DNA from: Tsukamurella spumae
GTDB lineage: Bacteria > Actinomycetota > Actinomycetes > Mycobacteriales > Mycobacteriaceae
DNA length: 64,000 nucleotides
Reading direction: 5' to 3'
NCBI RefSeq assembly: GCF_012396015.1
Contig: NZ_JAAXOQ010000021.1
Coordinates: 1-64,000, forward strand
Positions within the stretch are counted from its first letter, which is position 1, and each line of letters starts with the position of its first letter. Below the pieces are notes generated by a model. It searched no databases. It saw only the letters and a list, made by a program, of their open reading frames with translations, and was not told the origin of the DNA. Of the stretch, positions 48,389 through 57,140 are shown in pieces. The translations under genes were made by a program, and so were the position numbers.

Positions 48389-48898
48389 TCAGTCGAGGTA
48401 GTCGGCGGGGTAGGTCACCTGCTGGAACTCGTCGTTGACGGAGTTCAGCAGGGCGATCCGCTCTGCGGTCATGTCGGGCACGGGCTTGAACTCGCCGATG
48501 GCCGCGGCCTCACCGATCTTGGCGAACATGCGCTCCATCCCGGTCGGCAGCGTCACGCACAGAACGCGGGCGACCGAATCCGACTCGTTCTTGAAGCAGT
48601 GGATGTCGCCGCCGAAGGGGATGTGCACCAGGCCCCCCTTGCCGACCACGGCGTGGCCGGCCTCCGTCTTGTAGGTCAGTTCGCCCTCGATGACGAAGAA
48701 GAACTCCATGAAGTTGGGGTGCGAATGGGGCGTGGGGCCGCCCCCGGGCGGCACGATCATGTCGAACGCCGAGTACATCCCGTTGCTCTGATCGCCGGAG
48801 ATCACCACGCGATAGTTGTCGCCCGCGACCGCGTACACCTCGCCGTCGGTCGCCGGGACGATCTTGATGTTGGACTTGCCCTGCGCCACGGAAAGCAC
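48389..48898 (-). CDS. Cupin-domain dioxygenase-like protein
   Basis: 169 residues from GTG at 48898 (MLSVAQGKSNIKIVPATDGE). One cupin barrel: motif 1 PTPHSHPNFMEFFFVIEGEL (His-His-Glu) and motif 2 GDIHCFKNES (His). The metal site looks complete. Quercetinase- or catechol-metabolism-like cupins share this layout. Last in the minus-strand group of the catabolic cluster. A TATGCATA palindrome (48934-48941) precedes it. Confidence 0.75.
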   Translation of the reverse strand: MLSVAQGKSNIKIVPATDGEVYAVAGDNYRVVISGDQSNGMYSAFDMIVPPGGGPTPHSHPNFMEFFFVIEGELTYKTEAGHAVVGKGGLVHIPFGGDIHCFKNESDSVARVLCVTLPTGMERMFAKIGEAAAIGEFKPVPDMTAERIALLNSVNDEFQQVTYPADYLD

Positions 48899-49001
48899 CT
48901 CTCAGGAGTTCTGATACTTGTACCTTCGCATCCTATGCATAACTGGGGATGGCTTCGGGCATCCCCCGAAACCGCGGAGGGGCGCCGAGGGGCGCCGGCC
49001 G

Positions 49002-50441
49002 CTACTGCTCGATCTGCATCACCACGGCCTTGGGCTCGGTGAAGAACTCCCGGCTGAAGTCGCCGCCCTCCCGGCCGATGCCGGAATCGCCGGCTCCACC
49101 GAACGGAGCCCGCAGATCGCGGATGAAGAAGCAGTTCACCCACACGCTGCCGGCCTTGAGCCGCGCCGCCATACGGTGTGCGCGAGAAAGATTCTCGGTG
49201 AAGAGCATCGCGTTGAGGCCGTACCTGCTGTCGTTCGCCAGGGCCAGCGCCTCCTCCTCCGTGTCGAACGGGATCGCCACGACCAGCGGGCCGAAGATCT
49301 CCTCCCGGGCGTGCCGGGAATCCTGTCCCAGACCGGTCACCACCGTGGGCGCGACGCGCCAGCCGTCGACGAAGCCGCCGGTCTCGATGGTTCCGCCCGA
49401 GGACTCGACGGTGCTCACGTACTCGGACACCTTGCCGAAGTGCTCCTGCGAGGCGAGCGGACCGATCTCGGTCCGCTCGTCCTGCGGATCACCGATCACC
49501 ATCGCGGATGCGACCTCGGTGAACCGCTTCATGAACGTGTCGAAGATGCCGCGCTGCACGTACAGCCTGGAGCCGGCGACGCACACCTGACCGGTGTTGG
49601 TGAAGATCGCGCGGATCGACCAGCTGACCGCGTTCTCCAATTCTGCGTCGTCGAAGACGATGTTCGCCCCCTTGCCGCCGAGCTCGAGACTGACCGGCAC
49701 GAGGTTGCGCGCACCCGCCGCGGCGATGATCCGGCCCGTACCCGACTCGCCCGTGAAGGTGATCCGGTCCACGTGGGGATTCTCGGTGAGCGCGGCTCCG
49801 GCCGAATCCGGCCCGTAGCCGTGCACCACGTTGAACACGCCGGGGGGAATCCCCGCCTCCAGCGCGAGGCGCGCCATGATCGTGGCCGAGGTCGGAGTGT
49901 CCTCCGCAGGCTTGAGGACGACGGTGTTGCCCCACCCCAGGGCGGGCGCGACCTTCCACGACTCCAGCATCATCGGGAAGTTCCACGGCGCCACCGCGGC
50001 CACGACGCCCGCCGGGTCGAACCGGGTGTAGGCGTGGTGGCCGGTATCCATCGGGAGGGTCTCACCCGTGGCGAGCCGCGCGTGGTCGGCGAAGAAGCGG
50101 AAGTTCATCGCGGTGCGGGGCACGTCGCTGTCCCGGGACTGCGTGATGGGCTTGCCCATGTCGTGCGTATCGGCCCGCCCCAGTTCCTCGGCGTGCTCCT
50201 CGATGAGATCCGCGAACCGGTGGATCAGGCGGCCGCGCTCGGTGAAACCCATCCTGGGCCAGGGGCCCTCGTCGAAGGCGCGGCGTGCCGCCGCGACCGC
50301 GCGATCGGCCTCGGCCGCACCGCCCAGCGCGATCTCGGCCCAGGGCTCCTGCGTGTACGGATCGATGGATGTGAAGGTCTCGCCGGAAGCCGACGGCACC
50401 TCCTCGCCGTCGATGACATGACCGAAGAACGGAAGACTCAT
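49002..50441 (-). CDS. 2-hydroxymuconic semialdehyde dehydrogenase-like ALDH
   Basis: 479 residues, NAD-dependent aldehyde dehydrogenase. Glu in VSLELGGKGANIVF, catalytic Cys in GQVCVAGSRLYV, FTGESGTGRII. Context (tautomerase, decarboxylase, hydratase) assigns the 2-hydroxymuconate semialdehyde step of catechol meta-cleavage. The start overlaps the tautomerase stop by 4 nt. Confidence 0.88.
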   Translation of the reverse strand: MSLPFFGHVIDGEEVPSASGETFTSIDPYTQEPWAEIALGGAAEADRAVAAARRAFDEGPWPRMGFTERGRLIHRFADLIEEHAEELGRADTHDMGKPITQSRDSDVPRTAMNFRFFADHARLATGETLPMDTGHHAYTRFDPAGVVAAVAPWNFPMMLESWKVAPALGWGNTVVLKPAEDTPTSATIMARLALEAGIPPGVFNVVHGYGPDSAGAALTENPHVDRITFTGESGTGRIIAAAGARNLVPVSLELGGKGANIVFDDAELENAVSWSIRAIFTNTGQVCVAGSRLYVQRGIFDTFMKRFTEVASAMVIGDPQDERTEIGPLASQEHFGKVSEYVSTVESSGGTIETGGFVDGWRVAPTVVTGLGQDSRHAREEIFGPLVVAIPFDTEEEALALANDSRYGLNAMLFTENLSRAHRMAARLKAGSVWVNCFFIRDLRAPFGGAGDSGIGREGGDFSREFFTEPKAVVMQIEQ

Positions 50442-50635
50442 GCCCGCTCCTCCCGTTCGGCCAGCGTGACGCCGCCGGCGGACCAGTGCGTGGACGGCAC
50501 CTCCCGCACCACCACACGAATCTTCTCGTCCGGAACGCTCAGCGCCGCCTTGACCGCGTCATGGACGGACCGGAGCAGTTCTCGGATCACCTCCGGCTCT
50601 CGCTTCTGGGCGAGAGTGATCTCCACCAATGGCAT
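50438..50635 (-). CDS. 4-oxalocrotonate tautomerase family protein
   Basis: 65 residues from ATG at 50635; cleavage of Met exposes the catalytic Pro1 (MPLVEITLAQKREPEV). Arg11-region and VREVPSTHWSAGG complete the family pattern. It converts 2-hydroxymuconate to 2-oxo-3-hexenedioate. The frame continues upstream but lacks a start with Pro2. Confidence 0.88.
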   Translation of the reverse strand: MPLVEITLAQKREPEVIRELLRSVHDAVKAALSVPDEKIRVVVREVPSTHWSAGGVTLAEREERA

Positions 50636-50667
50636 TTCAGGTCCTCTCTGTTGTGCGTTCGAGCGAG

Positions 50668-51456
50668 TCAGCGGCACGCAATGCACACGCTGCCGAGATC
50701 CGCGAAATGGGCGGCCACCTGATGGCCCGGTTCGGCGTAGACCGCGTCCGTCATGCCTCCGGTGAGCACGATCCAGCCGGCCTCGAGCGCGATCCCGCGC
50801 CGTCCGAGTTCATTGGCGGCCAGCGCCAGCGCCTCCCCCGGGTGCCCTTGCACGGCGGCCCCGGTGGCGGAATCGACGACGTCCCCGTCGACCTCCAGCA
50901 GGCAGCCCTGCAGCGCGAGATCCAGCCCGACCGGCGAGACGCCGGTGGGATTGACCACGAACTTCGCGGACGAGGCGTTGTCGAGGATGGTGTCGGTGAT
51001 CCGGAACCGGAAGTCCTTGTACCGGCTGTCGATCACTTCGGCCCCGGCGTGCACCGAGGCGACGGCGCCCATGGCGCGCGCGGCGGTGATCCCGGGGCCC
51101 ATCAGGCGCTCGCCGAGCACGAAGACGATCTCGGGCTCGATCCGCGGGTGGATGAGCTCGTCCACCTGCAGCGGGATCTCCACGCCCAGCACCATCTCGT
51201 CCGTCAGCCAGCCGGTGACCGGCGAGTCGACGCCCATGCGCTGCTGTTTGGCGCGCGAGGTCAGCCCGAGCTTGACGCCGACCATCGTCTCCCCCGCCTC
51301 CAACCGGCGGTTGATCACCAGGTCCTGCACTCGGTACGCGGTGGCGACGTCCAGCTCGGGCCATTCGTCGGAGATCGGCGTCCGGTCGGTACGACTGACC
51401 TCGGCATGACGGATCTCATCAGCGGCCCGCTCGACGGTCCACTCGGATGCACTCAT
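50668..51456 (-). CDS. 2-oxo-3-hexenedioate (4-oxalocrotonate) decarboxylase
   Basis: 262 residues of the FAH/hydratase-decarboxylase fold. LGLTSRAKQQRMGVDSPVTG and RIEPEIVFVLGERLMGPGIT hold the metal-binding Glu residues. It overlaps the hydratase start by 4 nt; the two enzymes of this branch usually form a complex. Confidence 0.86.
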   Translation of the reverse strand: MSASEWTVERAADEIRHAEVSRTDRTPISDEWPELDVATAYRVQDLVINRRLEAGETMVGVKLGLTSRAKQQRMGVDSPVTGWLTDEMVLGVEIPLQVDELIHPRIEPEIVFVLGERLMGPGITAARAMGAVASVHAGAEVIDSRYKDFRFRITDTILDNASSAKFVVNPTGVSPVGLDLALQGCLLEVDGDVVDSATGAAVQGHPGEALALAANELGRRGIALEAGWIVLTGGMTDAVYAEPGHQVAAHFADLGSVCIACR

Positions 51457-52250
51457 TCGCTCTCCTCACCTACGAATCGAACTGTGGCCGAGCCGATCCG
51501 GTCGAAGGTCGCCACGGCCACATCACCCGGTCCCACCGCGTGCGCCGCGGTGACGGAGCCCGGGAGGATCACCTCCCCGGCGCGCAGCGTCACCCCGTGC
51601 TCGCCCATCACGTTCGCCAGCCACACCAGGGCGTTGACCGGCGATCCGAGGACCGCGCCGCCGGCGCCGGTGTCCACGAGAGCGCCGCCCACCCGTAGTG
51701 TTCCGCCGATTCCCCGCAGATCGACCTGCTCGACGGGGACGCGCTGCGAGCCCAGGACCACGCCGCCGGACGAGGCGTTGTCCGCCACCGTGTCGACGAT
51801 CCCGATCCGCCAGTCGGCGATGCGTGAGTCGATGAGCTCCAGTGCGGGGGTCACCCAGGCGATCGCGCCGAGCGCCTCCGCGGGGGTGATTCCGGGTCCG
51901 CTCAGGTCACTCCCCAGGATCAGGGCGATCTCCGCCTCCACCCGCGGGGCGATGAAGGTGCCCGCGGGCACCCGGCCTCCGTCCGGATAGAACATCGTGT
52001 TCAGCAGGTGACCGAAATCGGGCCGGTCCACGCCGAGTTGGCGCTGCATCGCCCGCGAACTGAGGCCCACCTTGTGGCCGCGGACGGCGGCACCGTCGTC
52101 GATCCAGGACTGGACCTGCAGCTGCTGGATCCGGTACGCGTCGTCGATCGTCAGCTCCGGGAACCGCTCGGCGATCGGCGTGATCGCCCGGCGCGTGCGA
52201 TACGCCTCGGCGAGCTCCGCCGCACAGTCGGAGATGATCTGCGTGGTCAT
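51453..52250 (-). CDS. 2-oxopent-4-enoate hydratase
   Basis: 265 residues from ATG at 52250 with GGAGGG upstream. VGLSSRAMQQRLGVDRPDFG and RVEAEIALILGSDLSGPGIT are the hydratase motifs parallel to those of the decarboxylase. It gives 4-hydroxy-2-oxovalerate. The aldolase and acylating acetaldehyde dehydrogenase that normally follow are not in the window. Confidence 0.87.
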   Translation of the reverse strand: MTTQIISDCAAELAEAYRTRRAITPIAERFPELTIDDAYRIQQLQVQSWIDDGAAVRGHKVGLSSRAMQRQLGVDRPDFGHLLNTMFYPDGGRVPAGTFIAPRVEAEIALILGSDLSGPGITPAEALGAIAWVTPALELIDSRIADWRIGIVDTVADNASSGGVVLGSQRVPVEQVDLRGIGGTLRVGGALVDTGAGGAVLGSPVNALVWLANVMGEHGVTLRAGEVILPGSVTAAHAVGPGDVAVATFDRIGSATVRFVGEESE

Positions 52251-52298
52251 TACCGCACCCTCCTCGGTCGACATCAGGGAGATCGACCCGTCCCCAAA

Positions 52299-52358
52299 AG
52301 TGTGTACAGTTTTGTCGGTCAAGTCAAGCGTTGACATCCGGGCGAAACTGTATGCACT
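52299..52358. promoter_or_regulatory. Two opposed 13-bp operators between the divergent catabolic operons
   Basis: AGTGTGTACAGTT (52299-52311) and AACTGTATGCACT (52346-52358); the second is the exact complement of a site at 56211-56223. TTGACA at 52331-52336 with CACTAT 18 nt later is a + strand promoter whose -10 overlaps the right site. The layout suits repression of both operons by the FCD/GntR protein at 55390. Confidence 0.7.
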
Positions 52359-52427
52359 ATGAAGCGAGGGGATGCACGGCATCCCTGTCAGTGCCCGACG
52401 AACAATCAGCCGACCCGGAGGAACGCC

Positions 52428-53327
52428 ATGTGGACCCTAGTGACGTACCAGGCCGAATCCACGCCGCCCGGCTCGCCGGCCACGAGCGTCGCCTTCGCCG
52501 ATGACGACGGCACGTACTGGAGCACCCCCGAGCTGTCCGGCTACGCCGATGTCGGCGCGGTCGCCCGGGACTGGCCGACACTCGGTCCCGTCCTGCGCGG
52601 GGTCGATCCGCGCTCCGGAACCAGGGTCGCAGCGGGCCGGATCGTGGCCCCGTTCCCCGCGCCTGGCAAGCTGATCTGCGCCGGCGCCAACTACACCGAT
52701 CACCTCCGTGAGATGGGGATCGACTCGGTGCCGCCCACCATGGAACCGTTCTTCTTCCTCCTGCCGAGCACGTCGATCAGTGCGCCGGACGACACCGTCG
52801 ACATCCCCTCCGATCCCGCCGCGCGAGTGGACTGGGAGGCCGAGCTCGGAGTGGTGATCGGCGCCCGCGCCAAGGAGGTCACGGTCGAGGAGGCCCTGGA
52901 CCGGGTGGCCGGGTACACCGTGGTCAACGACATATCCTCGCGCGGCAGGCACCGCCGCCCGGATCCGCTGGCCCCGCCCTTCGCCTTCGACTGGCTCGCC
53001 TCCAAGGGCGCCGACGGATTCACTCCCATCGGCCCGGGACTGCGGCCGGCGTGGTTCATCGAGGACCCGCGGAATCTGTCGATCAAGCTGTGGCGCAACG
53101 ATGTCAACGAGCAGGACGGAAACACCTCCGACATGATCTTCGATGTCGCGCAGCTCATCAGCGCCGCCAGCCACCGCATGACACTCGAGCCGGGGGACGT
53201 GATCGCCACCGGCACGCCCGCGGGGGTGGGCGCGGGCAAGGAGAGCTTCCTGGCCGACGGCGATGTCCTGCGGATCGAGATCGCCGGCGTCGGTTCGCTC
53301 CGGAACACCATGGCGGGAAAGGCGTGA
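52428..53327 (+). CDS. Fumarylacetoacetate hydrolase family protein
   Basis: 299 residues from ATG at 52428 with GGAGGAACGCC. RVDWEAELGVVIG carries the metal-binding Glu and Asp residues; the C-terminus has IATGTPAGVGAGK. Such FAH enzymes cleave or hydrate ring-fission products. Opens a + strand operon whose genes are all coupled (GTGA overlap with the next). Confidence 0.85.
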   Translation: MWTLVTYQAESTPPGSPATSVAFADDDGTYWSTPELSGYADVGAVARDWPTLGPVLRGVDPRSGTRVAAGRIVAPFPAPGKLICAGANYTDHLREMGIDSVPPTMEPFFFLLPSTSISAPDDTVDIPSDPAARVDWEAELGVVIGARAKEVTVEEALDRVAGYTVVNDISSRGRHRRPDPLAPPFAFDWLASKGADGFTPIGPGLRPAWFIEDPRNLSIKLWRNDVNEQDGNTSDMIFDVAQLISAASHRMTLEPGDVIATGTPAGVGAGKESFLADGDVLRIEIAGVGSLRNTMAGKA

Positions 53328-54496
53328 CCAGCATGAGCTCCGCGATCGAGACCCTGTTCGAACCGCTGCCCCTGGGTCGGGCCACCGCCCGCAACCGCCT
53401 GTCCATGGCGCCGATGTCCGTGGGATACGGCACTCCGGACGGGTTCATCTCGCCGAAGCAGGTCGAGCACTACGCGCGTCGCGCGGCCGGCGGCGTCGGC
53501 ACCGTGTTCACCGAGAACTTCGCGGTGAGCCTCGGCGGCAGGCAGATGCCGCTGCAGCCGATCGTCTCCGGACCCGAGCACCTCCCCGGACTCACGGCGC
53601 TCGCGGATGCGGTGCACCGGCACGGCGCCCTCGCCATGGTGCAGCTCGTGCACTCGGGTCGCTACGGCGGTCCCTGGGAGGAGTACGAGGCACGACGCCG
53701 GCTCTCGCCGTCGGCGGTCGCCTTCGAACTGCTCCCCGGACGCGAGGTCATGCCCGACGAGATCACCCGGGCCGAGATCGATGAAACGATCGCCGAATTC
53801 GTCAACTCCGCCAGGCTCTGCGAGCAGGCCGGGCTCGACGGTGTCGACATCCACGCCGCGCAGGGATTCCTGCTGTCCGGCTTCCTGTCGCCCCGGCACA
53901 ACCTCCGCACCGACGAGTACGGCGGCGACTTCGACGGTCGCACCCGGCTGGTCCGCGAGGTGGTCCGGGCCGTCCGCGAGGCCACCTCGAAGGACTTCGT
54001 GGTCGGCGTGCACCTGATGTCGGACGAGCTGATCGACGGTGGCTGGTCGATCGCCGAGGCGGCGCGACTGGCACCGCTGCTCGCCGATGACGGTGCCGAG
54101 TTCCTGTTCGCGATCCCGTCGACCTTCGAGACCTTGCGTCTGCCCGAGAACCTCGGACTACTGGGGCGCCCCGGGTACTCGCTCGGCGACACCGCGGCGC
54201 TGAGTGCGGCCACCGACATCCCGGTGATCGCGAACGGCGCCCTCTCCGATCCCGACCTGGCCGCACGCACCGTCACCGAGGGAAAGGCAGCCGGAATCGC
54301 CCTCGCACGAGCGCTCTTCGTCGATCCGGACTGGCCGAACAAGATGGAGCAGGATCGACGCGCGAGCGTCCGCAGCTGCCCCTGTCATCCGCCGTTGTGC
54401 CTGCAGACACAGCTGACCGGGGCCCAGTGCGATCACTGGCCCCCCGAGGCCCGCGAACGCGGTTACCTCGGATTCGAGCAAGGAGTTCCATCATGA
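53324..54496 (+). CDS. NADH:flavin oxidoreductase, old yellow enzyme family
   Basis: 390 residues from GTG at 53324 (ATG at 53333 also possible). FMN barrel with DIHAAQGFLLSGFLSPRHN and GGDFDGRTRLVREVV. The C-terminal SCPCHPPLCLQTQLTGAQC contains four Cys, but not the CxxCNxxC spacing of 4Fe-4S OYE relatives, and the second reductase half is absent. It could reduce an enone or a ring in the pathway's first step. Confidence 0.84.
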   Translation: MTSMSSAIETLFEPLPLGRATARNRLSMAPMSVGYGTPDGFISPKQVEHYARRAAGGVGTVFTENFAVSLGGRQMPLQPIVSGPEHLPGLTALADAVHRHGALAMVQLVHSGRYGGPWEEYEARRRLSPSAVAFELLPGREVMPDEITRAEIDETIAEFVNSARLCEQAGLDGVDIHAAQGFLLSGFLSPRHNLRTDEYGGDFDGRTRLVREVVRAVREATSKDFVVGVHLMSDELIDGGWSIAEAARLAPLLADDGAEFLFAIPSTFETLRLPENLGLLGRPGYSLGDTAALSAATDIPVIANGALSDPDLAARTVTEGKAAGIALARALFVDPDWPNKMEQDRRASVRSCPCHPPLCLQTQLTGAQCDHWPPEARERGYLGFEQGVPS

Positions 54497-55365
54497 TCAC
54501 CATCCCCGACATCGCCTATGTCCGCTCCGGCGTCGAAGACCTCGACGGGGCAGTGGATTTCGCCACCCGCATCGTGGGCCTGACGCAGGTCCCCACCGAT
54601 GAACCCGGCGTCGCGCACCTGCGCGCCGACGATCGCGTCCACTGCCTGACCTTCGTGCAGGGTCCCTCCGGGGCGATCGCGACCGGCCTGCGCGTGGGTG
54701 GCCTCGACGAGCTCGCGGACGCCGAGACGCAGCTGGAGAAGCTGGGGATCACCGTGACCCGTGGCGACGAGGCCGGTGCCGCGTCGCGCGGATGCGGCGC
54801 CTTCATCGGCTTCGACGATCCGTGGGGCAACCGGGTCGAACTGGTCGCGCGCCAGTTCGTGACGGCCGATCTGCTCTCGCCGGGCCGCAACGCCGGGATC
54901 ACCGAGTTCGGGCACTCGTGCTTCGACGCCCCGGACGTGATCGCCGCCGGGAAGTTCTGGACCACCGTGTTCAGCGCCAAGGTCTCGGACTGGGTGGGCG
55001 ACAAGGCCTGCCTGCTGCGCGTGGATCCCATGCACCACAAGCTCGCCGTGTTCTACGGCGAGCGGCCGGCCCTGTGCCACGTGAACTTCCAGGTGGCCAG
55101 CCACGACGACCTGTTCCGGAACTGGCACTTCCTGGTGGACAACGGCGTGGAGATCATCCAGGGTCCCGGCCGGCACCCCACGTCCGGATCGGCGTTCGTC
55201 TACTTCCGCGGACCCGAGAACCTGACCTACGAGTACGCGGTGGGCACTCGCCTGATCCACGACGACGACGCCTGGACCCCGCGCGTCTTCGACGCCTCCC
55301 TGGAATCGTCGATCGACATGTGGCGCGGACCGATCGCACCCACTGTGCGCCAGATGCAGCTCTGA
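54493..55365 (+). CDS. Extradiol ring-cleavage dioxygenase (VOC superfamily), first copy
   Basis: 290 residues from ATG at 54493 with AAGGAG. Two VOC repeats; iron ligands His in FGHSCFDAPD (about 142), His in LCHVNFQV (about 196), Glu in LTYEYAVG (about 246). It cleaves an ortho-diol next to the hydroxyls. Only a distant match to the second copy at 57835, so substrate ranges probably differ. Confidence 0.86.
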   Translation: MITIPDIAYVRSGVEDLDGAVDFATRIVGLTQVPTDEPGVAHLRADDRVHCLTFVQGPSGAIATGLRVGGLDELADAETQLEKLGITVTRGDEAGAASRGCGAFIGFDDPWGNRVELVARQFVTADLLSPGRNAGITEFGHSCFDAPDVIAAGKFWTTVFSAKVSDWVGDKACLLRVDPMHHKLAVFYGERPALCHVNFQVASHDDLFRNWHFLVDNGVEIIQGPGRHPTSGSAFVYFRGPENLTYEYAVGTRLIHDDDAWTPRVFDASLESSIDMWRGPIAPTVRQMQL

Positions 55366-55389
55366 CCTCGGGGCGTCCTCGGGGCGTCC

Positions 55390-56151
55390 CTAGGCCTCCA
55401 CGACCGGGTGCGGCGCGACCACGATGCTGAGGGCCTTGCGTACGCGCAGCGGATCGAAGTCCACGGCACAGTGGGAAAGCACCTGCAGCGCAGTGCGCTC
55501 GAGGTGGTGCGCCATCAGGGACACCGCCTCGGCGCCGTCGTGCCCGGCGACGGCCTCCAGGATCGCCAGATGCTCGAGGTCGCCCGCCTCGGCCCACACC
55601 CGCGGGTCGAACTCCTGCGCGAGGCGGATGTAGCGCGTACTGCGGTCGGCGAGGGAGCGGAGCTCACCGTCGAGGGGCTCGCCCACGGCGTGGCCCAGGA
55701 TCTGATGGAACTGCGCGTGCGCGACGAACCACGATTCGGTGTCGTTCTTCTTCGCCGCACTGCGCATCTCGGACAGCTTCACCTTCGCGCGGCGGGAATC
55801 GGCGGCGGTGAACACCTCCGCCGTCACCGACACCGCCAGGCACTCGAGCATGATCCGCGAGCCGTAGATCGAGTCCAGTACCTCCGGATCGAAGCCGACC
55901 ACGCGCATGCGCTGGTTCGGCTCGAACTCGACGAGGCCCTCCTCCTGCAGCATCCGCAGCGCCTCGCGCACGGGTGTCCTGCTCACGCCGAGCTGTTCGC
56001 CGAGCCCCACCTGGGAGAGCTTGGTTCCGGGCGGCAGCGTGCCATCCATGATGCATTCGCGCAGGTACGCGTGGATGGGCCCGATCGACTGGCGTTGCCC
56101 GGCGATCTGCAAGCGCTCCAACCCATCCACGCGCGAGGTCCGTGTTCCCAT
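55390..56151 (-). CDS. GntR regulator with FCD domain, repressor of the catabolic cluster
   Basis: 253 residues from ATG at 56151. Winged HTH GTKLSQVGLGEQLGVSRTPV; FCD effector domain from about 110, with acidic/His metal-site residues (ESWFVAHAQFHQILGHAV). FCD proteins usually respond to a pathway acid. It stands between the two operon groups and faces operators on its own promoter. Confidence 0.88.
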   Translation of the reverse strand: MGTRTSRVDGLERLQIAGQRQSIGPIHAYLRECIMDGTLPPGTKLSQVGLGEQLGVSRTPVREALRMLQEEGLVEFEPNQRMRVVGFDPEVLDSIYGSRIMLECLAVSVTAEVFTAADSRRAKVKLSEMRSAAKKNDTESWFVAHAQFHQILGHAVGEPLDGELRSLADRSTRYIRLAQEFDPRVWAEAGDLEHLAILEAVAGHDGAEAVSLMAHHLERTALQVLSHCAVDFDPLRVRKALSIVVAPHPVVEA

Positions 56152-56181
56152 GCGCACATTGTGCAACAGACTGCGAGCAAA

Positions 56182-56223
56182 CCTGTATACAGGCTTGACG
56201 AACTCCGAAAAGTGCATACAGTT
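56182..56223. promoter_or_regulatory. GntR operators and promoter of the second catabolic operon
   Basis: CCTGTATACAGG (56182-56193) is a perfect 12-bp palindrome. AGTGCATACAGTT (56211-56223) repeats the 13-mer of 52346-52358 exactly. TTGACG (56195-56200), 16 nt, TACAGT (56217-56222) forms a promoter whose -10 is inside the second site. Confidence 0.7.
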
Positions 56224-56252
56224 AGAGGCCAGAGAGTGAGGAGCACCACACG

Positions 56253-56717
56253 ATGATCTTCGTCAGCCACGCAATCCCGGTGAACGAGCCCGGATCGATC
56301 CGTCTCAGCCGCGAGGACGTCTGGGCCGGCCTCGTACGGAAGGCCAACAACGCCCTGCCCTTCGTGCCCGCCATGAGCGACTGCACCGTGACGGGCCGGC
56401 TCAGCGAGACGGTCTTCGACCGCGACATCGTGATCCGCGGTGACGCCTACACCGAGCGGATCACCCTCGAGGAGCCACACCGTGTGGTGTTCACCCGCAC
56501 GTCGGGCCCGATCCTGGGCGTGATCGCCAACGAGATCATCGGCGACGGGGACACCATGGAGCTGCGGTTCAGCTTCGCGCTGGTGATCAGCGGCGTCGAA
56601 GGCGGCTCGCCCCGGGAGAAGGAGTTCGCGGACGGGATGACCGTGGACTACCTCAGCGCGGTGAAGGCCACGCTCACCGCCATTCGCAAAGTCGCCTCCG
56701 GCGAAACCCCTTCGTAA
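56253..56717 (+). CDS. SRPBCC family protein, AtaL/DUF1857-like
   Basis: 154 residues. Start-like fold with FVSHAIPVNEPGSIRLSRED and GPILGVIANEIIGDGDTMEL. AtaL-type proteins sit in biosynthetic or catabolic clusters and bind hydrophobic intermediates. First gene of the + operon after the GntR operators. Confidence 0.72.
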   Translation: MIFVSHAIPVNEPGSIRLSREDVWAGLVRKANNALPFVPAMSDCTVTGRLSETVFDRDIVIRGDAYTERITLEEPHRVVFTRTSGPILGVIANEIIGDGDTMELRFSFALVISGVEGGSPREKEFADGMTVDYLSAVKATLTAIRKVASGETPS

Positions 56718-56750
56718 ACAAGTAATCACACAGGATCGCGAGGACCCGAA

Positions 56751-57140
56751 ATGACCGCACCCGATTGGGTCACCACGACCTACGGCATCGTCGACGCCGA
56801 GGACATGGAGAACCTGCTGCCGCTCTTCACCCCCGGTGCCGAGTTGCGCTTCGGCAACAATCCGGCCGCCATCGGGCACGACGCGATCCGCGGCATGCTC
56901 GGCGAGTTCTGGAGCTCGATCGGCGGCCTGCGCCACGAGTTCGTCAACGTCGTCGGGGACGGCCCGACCTCCATCGAGGCGATCTGCCACTACACCACGC
57001 GGGCCGGGACACCGGTGCCGCTGCCGGTGGTGACTCAGATCGACCGGGACGGCGCCGGACTGATCACCTCGATGCGGGTCTACATCGATTCTGCGCCCCT
57101 GTTCGCGCAGATCGCGTCCGAGGCCGACGCCTCGTCATGA
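56751..57140 (+). CDS. NTF2/SnoaL-like protein, first copy
   Basis: 129 residues. TTYGIVDAEDMENLLPLFTP and GHDAIRGMLGEFWSSIGGLR are the cone-fold signature. Such proteins are isomerases, hydratases or small subunits. The stop overlaps the aldolase start (ATGA). Confidence 0.75.
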   Translation: MTAPDWVTTTYGIVDAEDMENLLPLFTPGAELRFGNNPAAIGHDAIRGMLGEFWSSIGGLRHEFVNVVGDGPTSIEAICHYTTRAGTPVPLPVVTQIDRDGAGLITSMRVYIDSAPLFAQIASEADASS

